Below are positions 1-13,500 of a DNA stretch of 64,000 nucleotides, in pieces. The position numbers and the translations under genes were made by a program. The first letter of the stretch is position 1, and every line of letters starts with the position of its first letter. Source of the DNA: Dendrophyllia cribrosa. Lineage: Eukaryota; Cnidaria; Anthozoa; Scleractinia; Dendrophylliidae. Location of the stretch: positions 28,346,434 through 28,410,433 of the forward strand of contig JAJLRJ010000004.1 in assembly GCA_024195265.1 (NCBI GenBank), written 5' to 3'. The notes beneath the pieces were generated by a model. That model did no database searches. It saw nothing but the letters and a program-made list of their open reading frames with translations, and was not told where the DNA came from.

Positions 1-127
1 ATTAAATGAGTTTGAGAAATTACTTCGCCTATTATTTTCCGTTATTTTTAGCAGTTGGAGTAGATTGAAGGACTTGATAATTTGACTTACACAATTCCCA
101 TACCTTTCATGTCTATTTTAAATGTAG

Positions 128-225
128 GGAACAACTAATCCCGAGGGAGCACTGACCGCCTTGCCAGGGGCTCTGGTGCTTTTCCACTGGTCCAGAACTG
201 ACTTGGACCAACTCTTGTGCATCAG
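128..225 (+). CDS. VPS13D: VPS13D exon (w1)
   Basis: First in-window exon, phase 0 in and 2 out. It encodes GALTALPGALVLFHWSRTD and ends at an ATCAG/gtaaag donor. Its acceptor follows ttaaatgtag. VAB-region strand residues. Confidence 0.85.
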
Positions 226-3200
226 GTAAAGCCCCATAATTAGCAATTTAAAATTCGTTATGCAAAGCTCATACGAAATAATTTTTTTCCTCTAAATTCT
301 CGACGGCAACTAGAATTTATTTCCATGTACTCTCTGTTGTAGGTTAAATGACGTTTCTCATTGCCAGTGGTCTGGGGGCTTCAAGATTGACCAAGATGAT
401 TCATTTCATGCCAATATGAGGTTTGTGATTTTCCCTGTTTGTCGCAGTCAGACATGTACAGTCAGTCAGTCAAACATGTACAGTCAGTCAGTCAGTCAAA
501 CATGTACAGTCAGTCAGTCAGTCAAACATGTACAGTCAGTCAGTCAGTCAAACATGTACAGTCAGTCAGTCAGTCAGTCAGACATGTACAGACAGTCGGT
601 CAGTGAGTCAGTCGATCAGACATGTACAGACAATCGATCAGGTACAGACAGTCGGTCAGTCAGTCAGACATTACAGACAGTCGATCAGTCAGTCAGCCAG
701 TCAGACATTACAGACAGTCGATCAGTCAGTCAGTCGATCAGACATGTACAGTCGGTCAGTCAGTCAGCTAGTCAGACATTACAGACAGTCGATCAGTCAG
801 TCAGTCGATCAGACATGTACAGTCGGTCAGTCAGTCAGCCAGTCAGACATTACAGACGGTCGATCAGTCAGTCAGTCGATCAGACATGTACAGACAGTCA
901 ATCAGTCAGTCAGTCGATCAGACATGTACAGTCAGTCAGTCAGTCAGCCAGTCAGACATTACAGACAGTCGATAGCGCTGAACGGCAATGGAATGTCAAA
1001 CACGATGGAATGTCAAGATTTTTCATTGTTACAACTAGTGATCTCATTGGCCTAGACTAAAAAACCGCTAAAAAGTTAAGGTTCAAGGTGCATTTTGTCT
1101 AATTTTTTTAAGGTTTCAAGTAATTTGAGACCCAATCGCACAACATACAATTTTTAAAAGAAATTGTATTTGGGGAACTTCATCAAAGAAGCAAAATTAT
1201 TAGCTATTGTCTTCTGCTATTCTGATTGGTTAAGCACAAACATTTCCTAAAATTTATTTGACGCAAATGGATTTTCTTTATTTTTATAATGAAATATAAT
1301 TATTAACCATCAGCTCCTCCTCTATTCTTGAAATCAAAGATATTCTATGTGGGAAAGAGCTAATACCGCAGAACAATGAAGTTTGCTATCGTTCTTATGT
1401 GGAACAATACTTAATTTTACAGAGAGTCGGTCAGTCAGTCATGTTCAGGCAGTCAGTCAGACGTCAGACGTGTACAGTCAGTCAGTCAGTCAGACATGTA
1501 CAGACAGTCGGTCGGTCAGTCAGTTAGTCAGGCATGTACAGACAGTCAGTCAGTCAGTCAGTCAAACCTTATGTCACTGACGGTATTGATTAGTTAGTCA
1601 GTCAATCTTATATTACCATTAACATTAAGCGCTAAGGATTGCTTAGACTACTAATTTTAACAAGCTCTTTCAACTTTTGAAGTCAATTCTTATTAAGCAC
1701 GATGACTTCTCTGCGTAAATTCGTTTGGTAATAAAAACAAAATAGCGACGTTTAGATTCGAGTACGAGTACGAGATTGAGTACGACTTTCGAATTTCAAA
1801 CAAGAACTGTCGATCCTTCCCATTGCTGACCAGTGGATAAAGAGGCTCTAAGAATGAAATTGTTGGAACTTGCGATAAGTGGTTATCTAAAGCACGCGAA
1901 CTAGGTTTGAAAAGTCGTACTCGTACTCAATCTCGTTTCATTTCATTCCATAATCTGAAGCTTTGCAATGTAGCTAACGGTGTTTAACATGTCCTGGTAC
2001 CCTTGTCTCACCTTTAGGAGTTTGAGTGGCTGTTCGTTGTTTGTCAGAGTAGAAGTGGTGCTGAGAGGAGCTACATTTCATATTCTGTTCACTGACGCAT
2101 CGCAGCTGCCACCGCCATTCAGAATTGACAATTTATCAGAGGTTTGTAAATTCAAAAATAGTTTTTTGGTTGAATGCCAGTAGAAACATATTCCAACTGT
2201 TTTCTTATATATTTTTTTACGTTTTTTTTTATACAGGTTGCAATCACTTTTTATCAGAGTGGAACTGAAGACAGGTTACGAACGATTCTTCAACCAAAGC
2301 AATCAGGTGATGCATCCATGTGAATTATGCCCAATTTGTTTTTGTTGTTTTCCGATTAGATCTCATTCTCATAAGACAAGTGTATGTAAAGCGCCATGAG
2401 GCATGTGATATGTGTGCTAATCCTTCAACCACCCTATGTATGCTAACTGAATTGTCCTTTCTGTTTTTAAAGTGCCTTACTCCTGGGATGAGCCTACTCT
2501 TCTGCCTGAGATATCTGTTGGAGTGACGGGTAGTGGATCTTACATGCATTACAACATGCAGGATCTTGGTGGTGGTGATAGACTCTACTACTATAACCCC
2601 ATCTACGTCGTGTTTACACACACCTTTTCTGGGTAATTAGTCTTTAACTCATTGAAATCGTTTCATTTCGTTTGTTTGTTTGTTTTGAAGTAGCCTGCAC
2701 AACAGGGGCTTTTCGGGGTGATCGCGCTGCACACCCGTTGCTCGCACTTCGCATGGTAGTTGTTCGCGAACCAAAACCTGCTTGAGCGAGCCCCAAAAGC
2801 GCCTGTTGAATTGAAGCGAGTCCTTCCTTATTAGCAGCTTTTATACGAACGTGGTTTCAAATCGACACGGTCAAATGAGCTACAGCAGCCTACCCCTTGG
2901 TCTTCATTACCATGAAATAAATTCTCATTAGCGTCACGGAATCTTTAATTAGAGCGTAAGATTTGTTATCTCTTTAGCGAAACACAAATGACTTCAATTA
3001 GTTGCATGATTATTAAAAGTTCTCGCTTCAAGAAAAACGTTCATTGACATTTATAGAGTTTCCTATCAATGTTGATTACATTATTTACTTTCAGATGACC
3101 CTGGTAAAACATAACAACTTCTACATGTATGCCAACCAACACGGTTTCAAATAGACACGGTCGTATAATCTTGAACGAAATTGTGAATGAACCAATTTTA

Positions 3201-4532
3201 CAAGGTTTCGTTGACAAGAATAACTTGCTTGTGTTGCAAACCGCACTTGAACCCCAAAGGAAACTTCGCCACTATCAACAGATTCATTTCGAGCCTTCGC
3301 CAGAACGAATAACTCACAGAAAATGGTCGGTAAATGAACACACAAAACGGGAATTTGGGGGTACATGGTGGTTTTGTCGTCAACTAAACAGTCACTTTTT
3401 GAATATTTGATTGTTCTGTTTTCTTCTAGTACGGATGGTCAGATTTGTGGCTCATTCCATCTCAGACCTGCTACGACAGCTGACGAAACTTCTCTGGATT
3501 TACGAGAACTCGTGTTAGATGTGCCACAAGGTTCTGCTGTGCTGCTTAGAAGAAAGGTAAAGCACTTGGGAAAATTCCCGCTTGTTATTGTGCACTGAAT
3601 GACGTGTAGTACCGGTGTACTGCACTCGAGCGAGTGTTCTCTGTACCACTGTAGGGAAACTGATGGGGAGCTTCCTCCTCGATCCTCGTCTGTTTTCAAA
3701 ACACAAGAGTAACAAATGAGTGGATACCGCAGGCTTGTTTTCTTATCAGTGTAAAAGGTGGCACTCACTTTTGAATCTGTGATCATTCAAAATAAAGCTA
3801 CCGAGTAGAGCTTTGCTGTGATGCTGATTATTCTGCCATGCAAGGTGGTTCTTACTTTGGTAAGGGGTATTGTCACGCAGAGTTTGCTTTGTTTTGGACA
3901 AAATACACCAAATAGTTGACAAAGTACCTTTGCTCAAACATGCAATTGCTCTTAGAACACCAAGAAGAAAATATCAAGTGATTTTTTTAAGGAAAAACAA
4001 ACCATAATAAGTTTTTCTGCAAATTTTCCACGACACTTGGAGGAACTTGAAAAAATTGACCAATTTTTTCAAGTTGCAATCCATTTCCATCCTGGCCATC
4101 CGCAGCCAAAGATAAGGGATACTAGTTTCTATGCACTGGAAGACCATTACAAACGCCACGGTGCTATCATTGAGAAGTATGGCACTACACTACGCGAAAT
4201 TAAACTAGCAATCCAGAATTGAGAGACACCGCCGTATCCTTTGTTATTTTAGATCCTTTATATCATTCTAGCGCCCCTATTTTACAATGTATTTCTATAT
4301 TGCTTCCATTCAGTTTGGTGCAGGTGCGCGCGCGCAATTTTCCTTAAGTTGTGCGCGTGCTTGGCTTATTTAGTTGACGTGTGTGCTTAGTTCGTTATTT
4401 AACGTACTACATTTATTTTGCGTTGTTTTCCGTACTAGTATGTCTTGTCAGTAACTGTGCTTACACTGTGGGTGGCTCCTCCTAAAATGTTCTGCAGTTG
4501 GTATAGGATTTAATGGAGCCGAAACCAATTGT

Positions 4533-4574
<42 letters not shown>

Positions 4575-7500
4575 GAAATTCAGATATATTCAGAAGCCAC
4601 ATTTATTTGAAGTCTGTCCCCTTTGAATTTATAAGTTTCGACTAAAAGAAATATGTTTTTTTTTTGGCTTTTCAAAGTGATACTAAAAATAGGTGACAAA
4701 GTCCCTTTAAGTGTAACAACTCAAATGAAAGCTACTGAGCAGTACGTTCCTGTGGTACTGTTTGTTATGCTGTGCAAGGTGGTGCTGACTTTCGATTCTG
4801 TGGATGAAATCCTAGACAATAGGCAATAGTGTGGATATTCAAACAACAACAACGTTTATTCGCACTGTAAAACTACAAAGATGTATACGTAATATATAAA
4901 TTAAAAATAGATACAGTAGCTGGTTACCCAAAATAACTAAAAAGCTAAACTAGTTGGGTAACCATCATTTATTAATTAAAAATAATATAAACGCGAGTCA
5001 AAAAAGTGGGTTAACATAGATTAACTAAATTTAATGTACACACCTTAAATAGAAGGAGGGATTACAGAACAAATATACACGTATAAAATGAAATAAAATG
5101 AATAAATAATAGGTAATAAATAATAAATAAAAAAAGAAACTGTATGGAAAAAGCAAAAAATAGCACAAAATATTAAAGCTATTGAGCAGTACATTCCAGT
5201 GGTGCTGTTTATTATTTAGCACAAGGTGATTCTAAAGTGTAGTACTTTCCTCCAATGCTTTTTGTTTTTTAACTTTTTTCTAAAGACAAGGAATTTCCAC
5301 CACTTTGAATTTTGGCCCTCTTGAAATGAGGTTTATTCTCACGTTTATTGTCATCTTTGTGACAGGAACCTCACAAGAGATCCCAGCTGTGGCGACTGAC
5401 CGGAGGTGGTCATTTGCGTCATGAAGGATCCTCTCCTCCATCTGTGAAGCCGTCATCAGCCAATGCTGGACTAGTGCTGGATATTGACAGCTTAGCTCCT
5501 CCTACTTGTGGCAAGTACGTGCGGCTCGTGCTAAGTAAACCCAACCCAAGACGGATGCATTCGCAAAAATGGTCCTTCACTGAGGTAAACACAGAGGTTA
5601 TCCTTACAGCGGTTTTCACTCGAGTGTCGTAAAACCAATCCAAACAGAGGCTGGCCAATCAACACAGAGGCGTACTGTTAACGAACCAATCAGAACTCGA
5701 AGTAAAAACATGTAGCCGGCGCTAAGCGCTGGAAAACGCGTGCAAGCAACTAGCAATTGGTTTTAGTTGTACTTTTAATTGGTTGAGAAAGTTGCAACAA
5801 AGCGTAGCAATGCACCTAGCCTCGCTTTGATAGAGAGGCTAAAGGCAACTCGGAAATGGTCTATTGCATTCGACGCTCAATTGACAACCGCTCTATCATC
5901 GTCACTAATCTTAGTTTTATTTAGGCGGAAACAGGTGACAGGAAATCATGGCCTAAGTACAAATGTGTCGTTTCTGGTTGACAAACGTTTAAAGCTTGAA
6001 TTACCGTTAGATGAACTATCGCACCCATAACTGTAGACCAGAAACGAGTTTCGTTCACAGAGATGTTTTGCAAAGAGTTAAATTTTGTTTAAACGCTAAA
6101 AAGATTTATCTTATTCATGCTTCAGCATGATTTTGAAACTTTAATGCTTCGAGCGCGAAATTTTGCTTAACTGGCTGTCAAATTTCAAAACGTTTCATGT
6201 CCAGTAAATTTCATGTAAAAAAATCATGTTTTCACATAATTTATGATAATGTTTAGATGCAACCTATGGTATCGTTTGTTTATCTTTATGGATGTTAAAC
6301 TGTAGTTACCAAGAGTAATGAAAAGATACATTTTCCATAACAGGATAATCGCATGAAGTGTGATCTGCCTGGATTGTATGTTCAACCCAGAGGTGGAATC
6401 AAAGGCCTCAGAGATGGTGAGTGCTCAGAAGACTCTTTCTTCTTATGCCAATGTGAACCCTTTCTCTCCCAAGAGTGCCAAACATCAAAATTCAAGAAAA
6501 TTCCCAAATTTCATTTTGTGAAATATTGAAAAACAAATGGTACCATGCAAAAGTACTGCCAAAGAGGTTTCATTTGAATGGTCACACCATAGGATTTCGT
6601 CCACAGACTCAAAAGTTAGAACTGCATGACATGTCTCCATAATTGACTCTGGGAGTGAAAGGATTAACTGCGTATTTTAGTACCGGTTCCGTTCGTTTCA
6701 ATGCTAACATCTTTGTTTTGAGAAACTGTTTGTTTGGTTAACTCTTCGATTGCTATGGTTTTGTTTTTGTTTGTTTGTTTATTTGATTGTTGTTGTTTAT
6801 TTGTTTGCTGCCTGAGTGGAAGCAGGTAACTTTGCGGAACACTAAGGCGATGTTGTTGTAAAACGCAACATGACTATTGTAAAGTTTATCATTTGTTGGT
6901 TTTCATAAGAGAATACCTCTTAAAACCTCAATATCTCAAGTCTGTAGAGGCATCTAAAAATTTAGTAGCTCTTTCAGAATGGGTGCCGGGCTGAAGGGGG
7001 GTGGGTTGTTAGAGAGACTATATTTATATCTGCTTCCAGCGTAACCAGATGTTCTATCAGCAGAGGATAGTTTTATCCTTTTTGCCAGGATGTCTTCAGC
7101 GTGAATTTAATTTCTTATTTCAGGTGCAGACGCAGTACTTGGTCCAGCAAACATCACTAAAGACGATCAGATTCCCATAGAACAGTGCATCAGCACGTGT
7201 AAATTCAGACCCGGCTCAGGCTGCCTTGGAGTTAAAATCCTGGCGGATGGTCCGACCAGGGTGCTAAAGATCACAGACTGTTTACAACAGGTCAGAGCTC
7301 TGATAGTATGATTAAAACTGTGTAGCGCCACTTAGCATGAGGTTGAAATTAAAATGAATGAATGAATGAATGACGTATATAGCGCACATATCACGTGTCT
7401 CATGACGCTTTACATACACTTATGAGAATGAGATCGGACGTCAGTTTATGGACGCCATCTTCCCACCCCTACCAAGAACAATATTTGGCACTGAGAGTGG

Positions 7501-10500
7501 CCACAGCCAGAGTTTTGGGGCGCTGTTGATGTTAAAACGGTCCAGACATTTCAGGACTGCTCTGTGCTGCACCTCCATCCGTACTGTCCCTTCCACCATA
7601 AAATCCACTTCCACCGTAAAATCTCGGCGATATATCGCTTGTGTTTAAACCGCTGAAAATGCGATGTATTCAGGTGAGATTTTGCTAACGACGATATGGT
7701 AAAACTAAAACAGTTATAAAGTTATAAAGTGGATCTAACAGAAACCGCGAAACTGGCGTTCATGTATTGACGTCACAGCCCGACTATCCCCAATCTCCCT
7801 TCTTGCTCGGTTTTTGTACCCCACCGGAAGTGAAATATCACGTTTTTAGTCGGCTAAAACACGGGGAACAAAACTAGCTTTCGATTTTTTTTTTTTCGAT
7901 TTTCTTATGAAACCACCATGTAGATTCGATCAAGCAAATAGTAATAATAATAAAAACATCTACCATATACTTTAAGTTAACCAATGTACCATGTTCAAAC
8001 TACCCAAAGCAAAAGAAGTGTCCCAAATAAGCAATAATGCTAGACAAAGTTTGCCAACTTTAGTATTTTGATTTTGTAGTCAGAGGAAGAAGCAGAAAAG
8101 GACTGGATGTTAGTCGAGCGAAAAGGTGGTTTGCGGCAAGCAACTGTGAGTGACCTGGGTCCCGAGGAAGCGGATTCATCAGCGCTTGAAGTGCAGATTC
8201 GTTTGGTTGGAGGCATTGGTATATCAGTTATTAACTCCGTGCCAGAAGAACTTGTTTTTATCAGTCTGGAGCAAATTGAGGTACGGTATATACAGCGGTT
8301 TTCAATAGAGTGTCGTAAAACCAAAACGAAAGTAATTACTCTGACCAATCACGGAACTCGCAGACAATCCGATGAACCAATCAGAACTCGAAGCAAATAC
8401 ATGTAGCCGGCGCCAAGCGCGGGAAAGCGCGTGCGAGCAAGTCACGATTGGTTTTGGTTTAACTTCTGATTGGCTGAAAAAGTGGCACGAAATTTTTTAG
8501 CCAATCACAAAGCGAGCAATGCAAAACCAAAGCAATCACGAAATTACATTCGACACTTAATTAAAAAGCGCTCATGACGCTATTCAATCATTCTATTGGA
8601 AGTCTTTGAACGTGCAAATCGTGCACGCTGAAAAGAAAAATTAAGATAGCCGTCTTAAAAGGACACTGTTTGTTGACACTGTTCCGCCAATATAACAAAG
8701 TTTTGCTTAATTTCCATGTTATATCGCCAAATACCACCAAATATGCAACTGAATTGGATAAAACGTTTCTGTAGAGCAAAACAGAAGCAGTAGTTTGAAG
8801 AACAAGTGCAGGATTACAAGGATGGAAGTGGATTACAGTTCATCAATTTTGAATTCGTGATAGGCGGTCAAGAAACCAAAGTTTCCTTTCTGGTGAATTT
8901 TATGAGTTTTCATTCGTTATTTTGTCTTTCTTTGCGTAGATCAATTTTTGCGATTTTTTCTTCCTATTTTAGGATAATAAAGCAAGCTCTTGGACATTAA
9001 TAAATCATAAAAATACTGTCCCTTTAATTTGTCGCTTTTTAAATCACGTGTCATCATCGTCATCATCATCATCATCGTCCGTCGACTCAAGCACGATATT
9101 TGAGACGGGCCCTATGTCTGACACGCCACACGTCCCGATCAGCCAACAGTCTAGCAAGCTCTTCTCTAGACTCCACCTCTGCATCTTCAATCACGTGTGG
9201 ACTATAATAACTTGGAACGTTTTTGTTTGCAGGTGGATTACTTACGAACATCTAAGTTAGAGACATTAGAAGGCAGCATTGGACGCATTCAGGTCAGTCA
9301 TTTTACAAATGGCGTGCTTGGCCGCTTTGTCTCATGTTAACACTCGACGGATGTTTCAGTTGAGAGAATTTGAAAGTTTGGCAAGGATTTATCATCAGCC
9401 ATGTATGCACAAAGCGGCAATTTTTCGTTTATAAAACAAAGCTTTCAGAATGTTACGTAAAATATCGTGCGTGTAGTTACATACTGTACGAATATATCAC
9501 TCAGCTGGGCTTCGCGAATTTTCGCTTATTCAAATCTTCGCTGTCTTGAAACAAACATGATTCGGCAGTTATGATTCGTCCGTCATGAAAATTTTGAAGG
9601 AAATTTACAGATCCTGTTCTTTGTGGCTGTTTCTATGCCAGGAAGTATTTACTCTTTGAGCTCATTTTATCACAGGGAGCCCACACAAAGTGCGACCGTT
9701 CGTATTTTTAAATTTAGGGGAAATGTATGGGAATATCGAAAAGGTTCATATTATCGTAATATACTGCGATGAATATTTACATATAAGATCAAAATAAACG
9801 TATTGTTACCTGAAATGTTGTGTGTTGTCGTTCGTCTAGCTGAAAACGGCGAATTTTAGCGATTTGAAGGATTTTGTGACGGACGTTTACCTGAGCGTAT
9901 AGTAGAGAGTTAAGGGAGGAAAGCTGGAGTTTGGACCGGTCCAGCGCCGAGCCGATTTTCACCAAGAAAAACCCATCGCACAGCTTCCAAACCCCGCACC
10001 AGGCAAGCTGAAACCCAGAGGTTTCTTCTCGTACCATAACATTTAAAATCCGTCCAAAACTCGAAGCGCTAGACCCCAAATCTGAATATTGAGAAATCCA
10101 GCATTCGAAGCTCGATAGAGCCGTGGCTGGTAAAATGTGTGCTGGCCTCCAACAGTCACGCCGTTTGCTCCTTTCTGATTGGATGATAACAAACAATGCC
10201 CTTTCATAAATTCGTCCCGCGGAAGGGGAAGCAGGGGCGAATAAACAGCAACGAACTTTCTACTAACCAGGCTGGGGTGGTCTCTCATTGGCTTACACGA
10301 ACAAAGAGCTTGGCGTCTTGCCGGGCTACCGTCACGCGCAATTCGCGATGGGAATTTCTGGATGAAAATCGGCTCGGCGCTGGACCGGTCCAAAATCCAG
10401 CTTTCCTCCCTTGTCTCTCTACTATACGCTCAGATAAACGTCTGACGCAAAATCCTTCAAATCGCTAAAATTCGCCGTTTTTAGCTAGAAGAACGACAAC

Positions 10501-13500
10501 ACACAACATTTCAGGTAACAATACGTTTATTTTGATCTTATATGTAAATATTCATCGCAGTATATTACGATAATATGAACCTTTTCGATATTCCCATACA
10601 TTTCCTCTAAATTTGAAAATACGGTCACACAGTTTGTGTGGGCCCCCTGTGATTTTATGGGCGAATTTCTTGACCACTGTTATCTTGGGCGAATCATGAC
10701 GTCGAATCATATCCTGCGAATGATGTTTGTAAATTTTGAATCCGCTGTTAACTGTTGCTTTTTATCTGGTGAATACGTAAAGCGTTGAACGAGGTATAGT
10801 ATACGGGGACAGATATGCAAATTTTCACTCGTTCCATCATCTGTAAACTTTTTTAATTTCCCAGCGTATTACGTATCAAAAGGTGATTGCTGTAGTAAAC
10901 GTTTTTAATTCCCCAGTGTATTACGTGTTAAAGGATGATTGCTGTAGTAAACGTTTTTTAATTCCCCAGTGTAATTACGTCATCCAGTTGTCTAGACAGT
11001 CGTTTCACACAAAATGCATATTTATGTCACACTAAGATGTCACTAAGATGTTTTGGTCGTTTTAAATTTGTTTTAATCTTCGATTCTTTGACTTCAAACT
11101 CAGTATGAAAAATTAAACGCGGTCTGTGGACTTAACCTTACTTTGTTTCGGCCCTTTGATTAAGATTGTGAGCGATACGTTATCTCTTATCATTCTTGTC
11201 GTCACTTTTCGCTTTGTAGATTGACAACCAACTGTTTGCCAGTCAGCTTCCTGTTCTACTCTACCCTTCCCTCCCTGAGAAAGGCTCCAAGGAAGAAACC
11301 ATGCCACAACAACCCACGCTTCATGTGTCTGCTACTAAAGAACCCAGCAGGTTGCCAAATGTGGAAATATTTAAGGTTAGTTTATTATAGTTATTGTAAG
11401 GCCTTGCAGTATTTCTGATGATTATTGCAAGTTTTATGGTAAAGAATACAGTGAGTTTTACTCGTGGATACACGACAATAGAACAGCAATTTGAAGCAAA
11501 TTCCCAAAATGGAAATTCCTTTGTCGGGTTCCATTTATCCGGAATATTACTGCTATCGTTGGAACTATCCGAAAGGTACAAATGCTACAATAAAATTCCA
11601 TTTATGACTTTTTTTTTAGTTTCCCGTTTTGGTAAGCCAAATAAGTCTTTTTTGTTTACATTCAAAGCGGAGTGTCCGGAATTTTGATGTGATTGGTGTT
11701 TAAGCGCATGTATTTCTGATTGCAGACCCTGGATGTTTCACTGCGTAAGATGACTCTTCAGTTGGAGGAACTACTACTTCTAAAGCTACTACAGTTCTTT
11801 GGTTATGTACAGCTGGATGATGACATCACGGGCTCAAACGAGGAGGAGGACGAATGTCTTTACGCTACAAAAAGGTAGTTTTTTGGGGCAGATTTTTGTC
11901 TAATATAAATGTTGTGACGCATTGATGACTGCTATTTTGAACCTATTTTTGTTTTAACATGGAACAAAACAAAACGAAGCAAAAACAGCAAAATCAAAAT
12001 CAAAGGACGTCTAATCGTGTATGTCAAAACATTTGACCGGTTAACAAAAGTAAGGGAAATGTTCAAAACTATTGTACTCGGACAGGACTCACCTTTTCAC
12101 AAAAAGACTGGTGGTCTTTTTATGTAGTCTTATTACCGTTTAATCAAATAACAAAACGGTAAAAAGGCTGGGTCATCTCAAACACCAACAATTCTTTTTG
12201 GGTTTAAAGAAACCAAAAATTATAGTCCAGTTTTGTGGTAATATACCACAGTAGTGTACCAATATACCACAGTAGTGTACCAATATACCACAGTAGTGTA
12301 CCAATATACCACAGTAGTGTACCAATAACCGCGGTCAAACGAGAGAAATTTGCAAAAGTTAAGCAAAGTACTTAAAAGTTAAGGTTGTCATTTTCACTGT
12401 TTAAAGTTTAATATATTGCCAATACACTGTCAATTCACTTAAGGTTTTGAAAGTTTACTAAAAAGTTCTAAGCGTTTAAAAGCTGTGAACTGCAGAATTG
12501 TCGGCGCCATTTGCCAACATAATTTTGATCAGGCGTAAAGAGTTTTGGTCAGTTTTCAACGGAAAGAAGCTCATTATTTTGAGAAAAATTAAAAGATAGT
12601 TGCGTCAACTAATTTTGTTATACATCCGTGCCCATATTTCCATTTAATATTAAATAAAATCCCACTAAATAAAACGAAAAACGCCTCGGACGTTTGACCG
12701 CGGTGGAAGTGTACCAATACTGTCGATGAGTGTCTCTTGTCAGAGAGGGACTGGGTCTGAATGAGTTGCAACTTGAAAGAAAGTTAGCCTAACGTTTTTC
12801 AAGCTCTCGCATTACGGTTCCAAAATGGGCTTGAACACAGACCCTGATTTGCTTCTCTTTCAAGACAAGAATTGTTTGAATTCTCTCTCGGTGTTTTGGT
12901 ATACTTTTGTAAATAATTAAAGGTGTTGAAGCATGACATCGCCCTTTTACTGTCCACATATACATTTGGTACCTCAAAAACCCTGTTTATTTGTTAGCTG
13001 TATTTGAATGTGCTATTGTAAAGCAACTTGACTTGCAACAGTTAGAACCAACCAGTTTCCAGGATTTTTTTTTTTGATGTGACTAATGGAACGTATTTTC
13101 ATATTCTGCAGGCCGTCAGTTCCGAGTTCACCAAGCTCGTTAAAGCGTTATTACTTTGAGCACCTTCAGTTAAATTCCACACAGCTCAAGTTATCAGTGT
13201 CTAGTACCAGCCGGCTTCCTGATGATCTACAGAGTCTGAAGAGCAGTCTGGGGCTTATAATCGTCAATTTAGAGGATGCTACTGTTGACTTAGGTGTGTG
13301 GAAAATTATTGGACTAAAGATTCAGAAAATTAGACAAACAGTACACAGTTTTAAACTGGCCAGTCACGTTAGAAACGAGACATCAATATCATCAATAGAT
13401 TCGAAAGCTGGCGTTTCGAGCGCTAACACCGTCGATTCGCTATGACGAATAGAAGGACTAGCGCTCGAAAGGTCAGCTTGTGAATCATAATGTATAAAGT

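Noticed and set aside
416..1060. Open frames with SQSV/SQT repeats (214 and 175 codons)
   Set aside because: They are translations of a CAGT microsatellite in a VPS13D intron; several frames are open at once because the repeat lacks stops.
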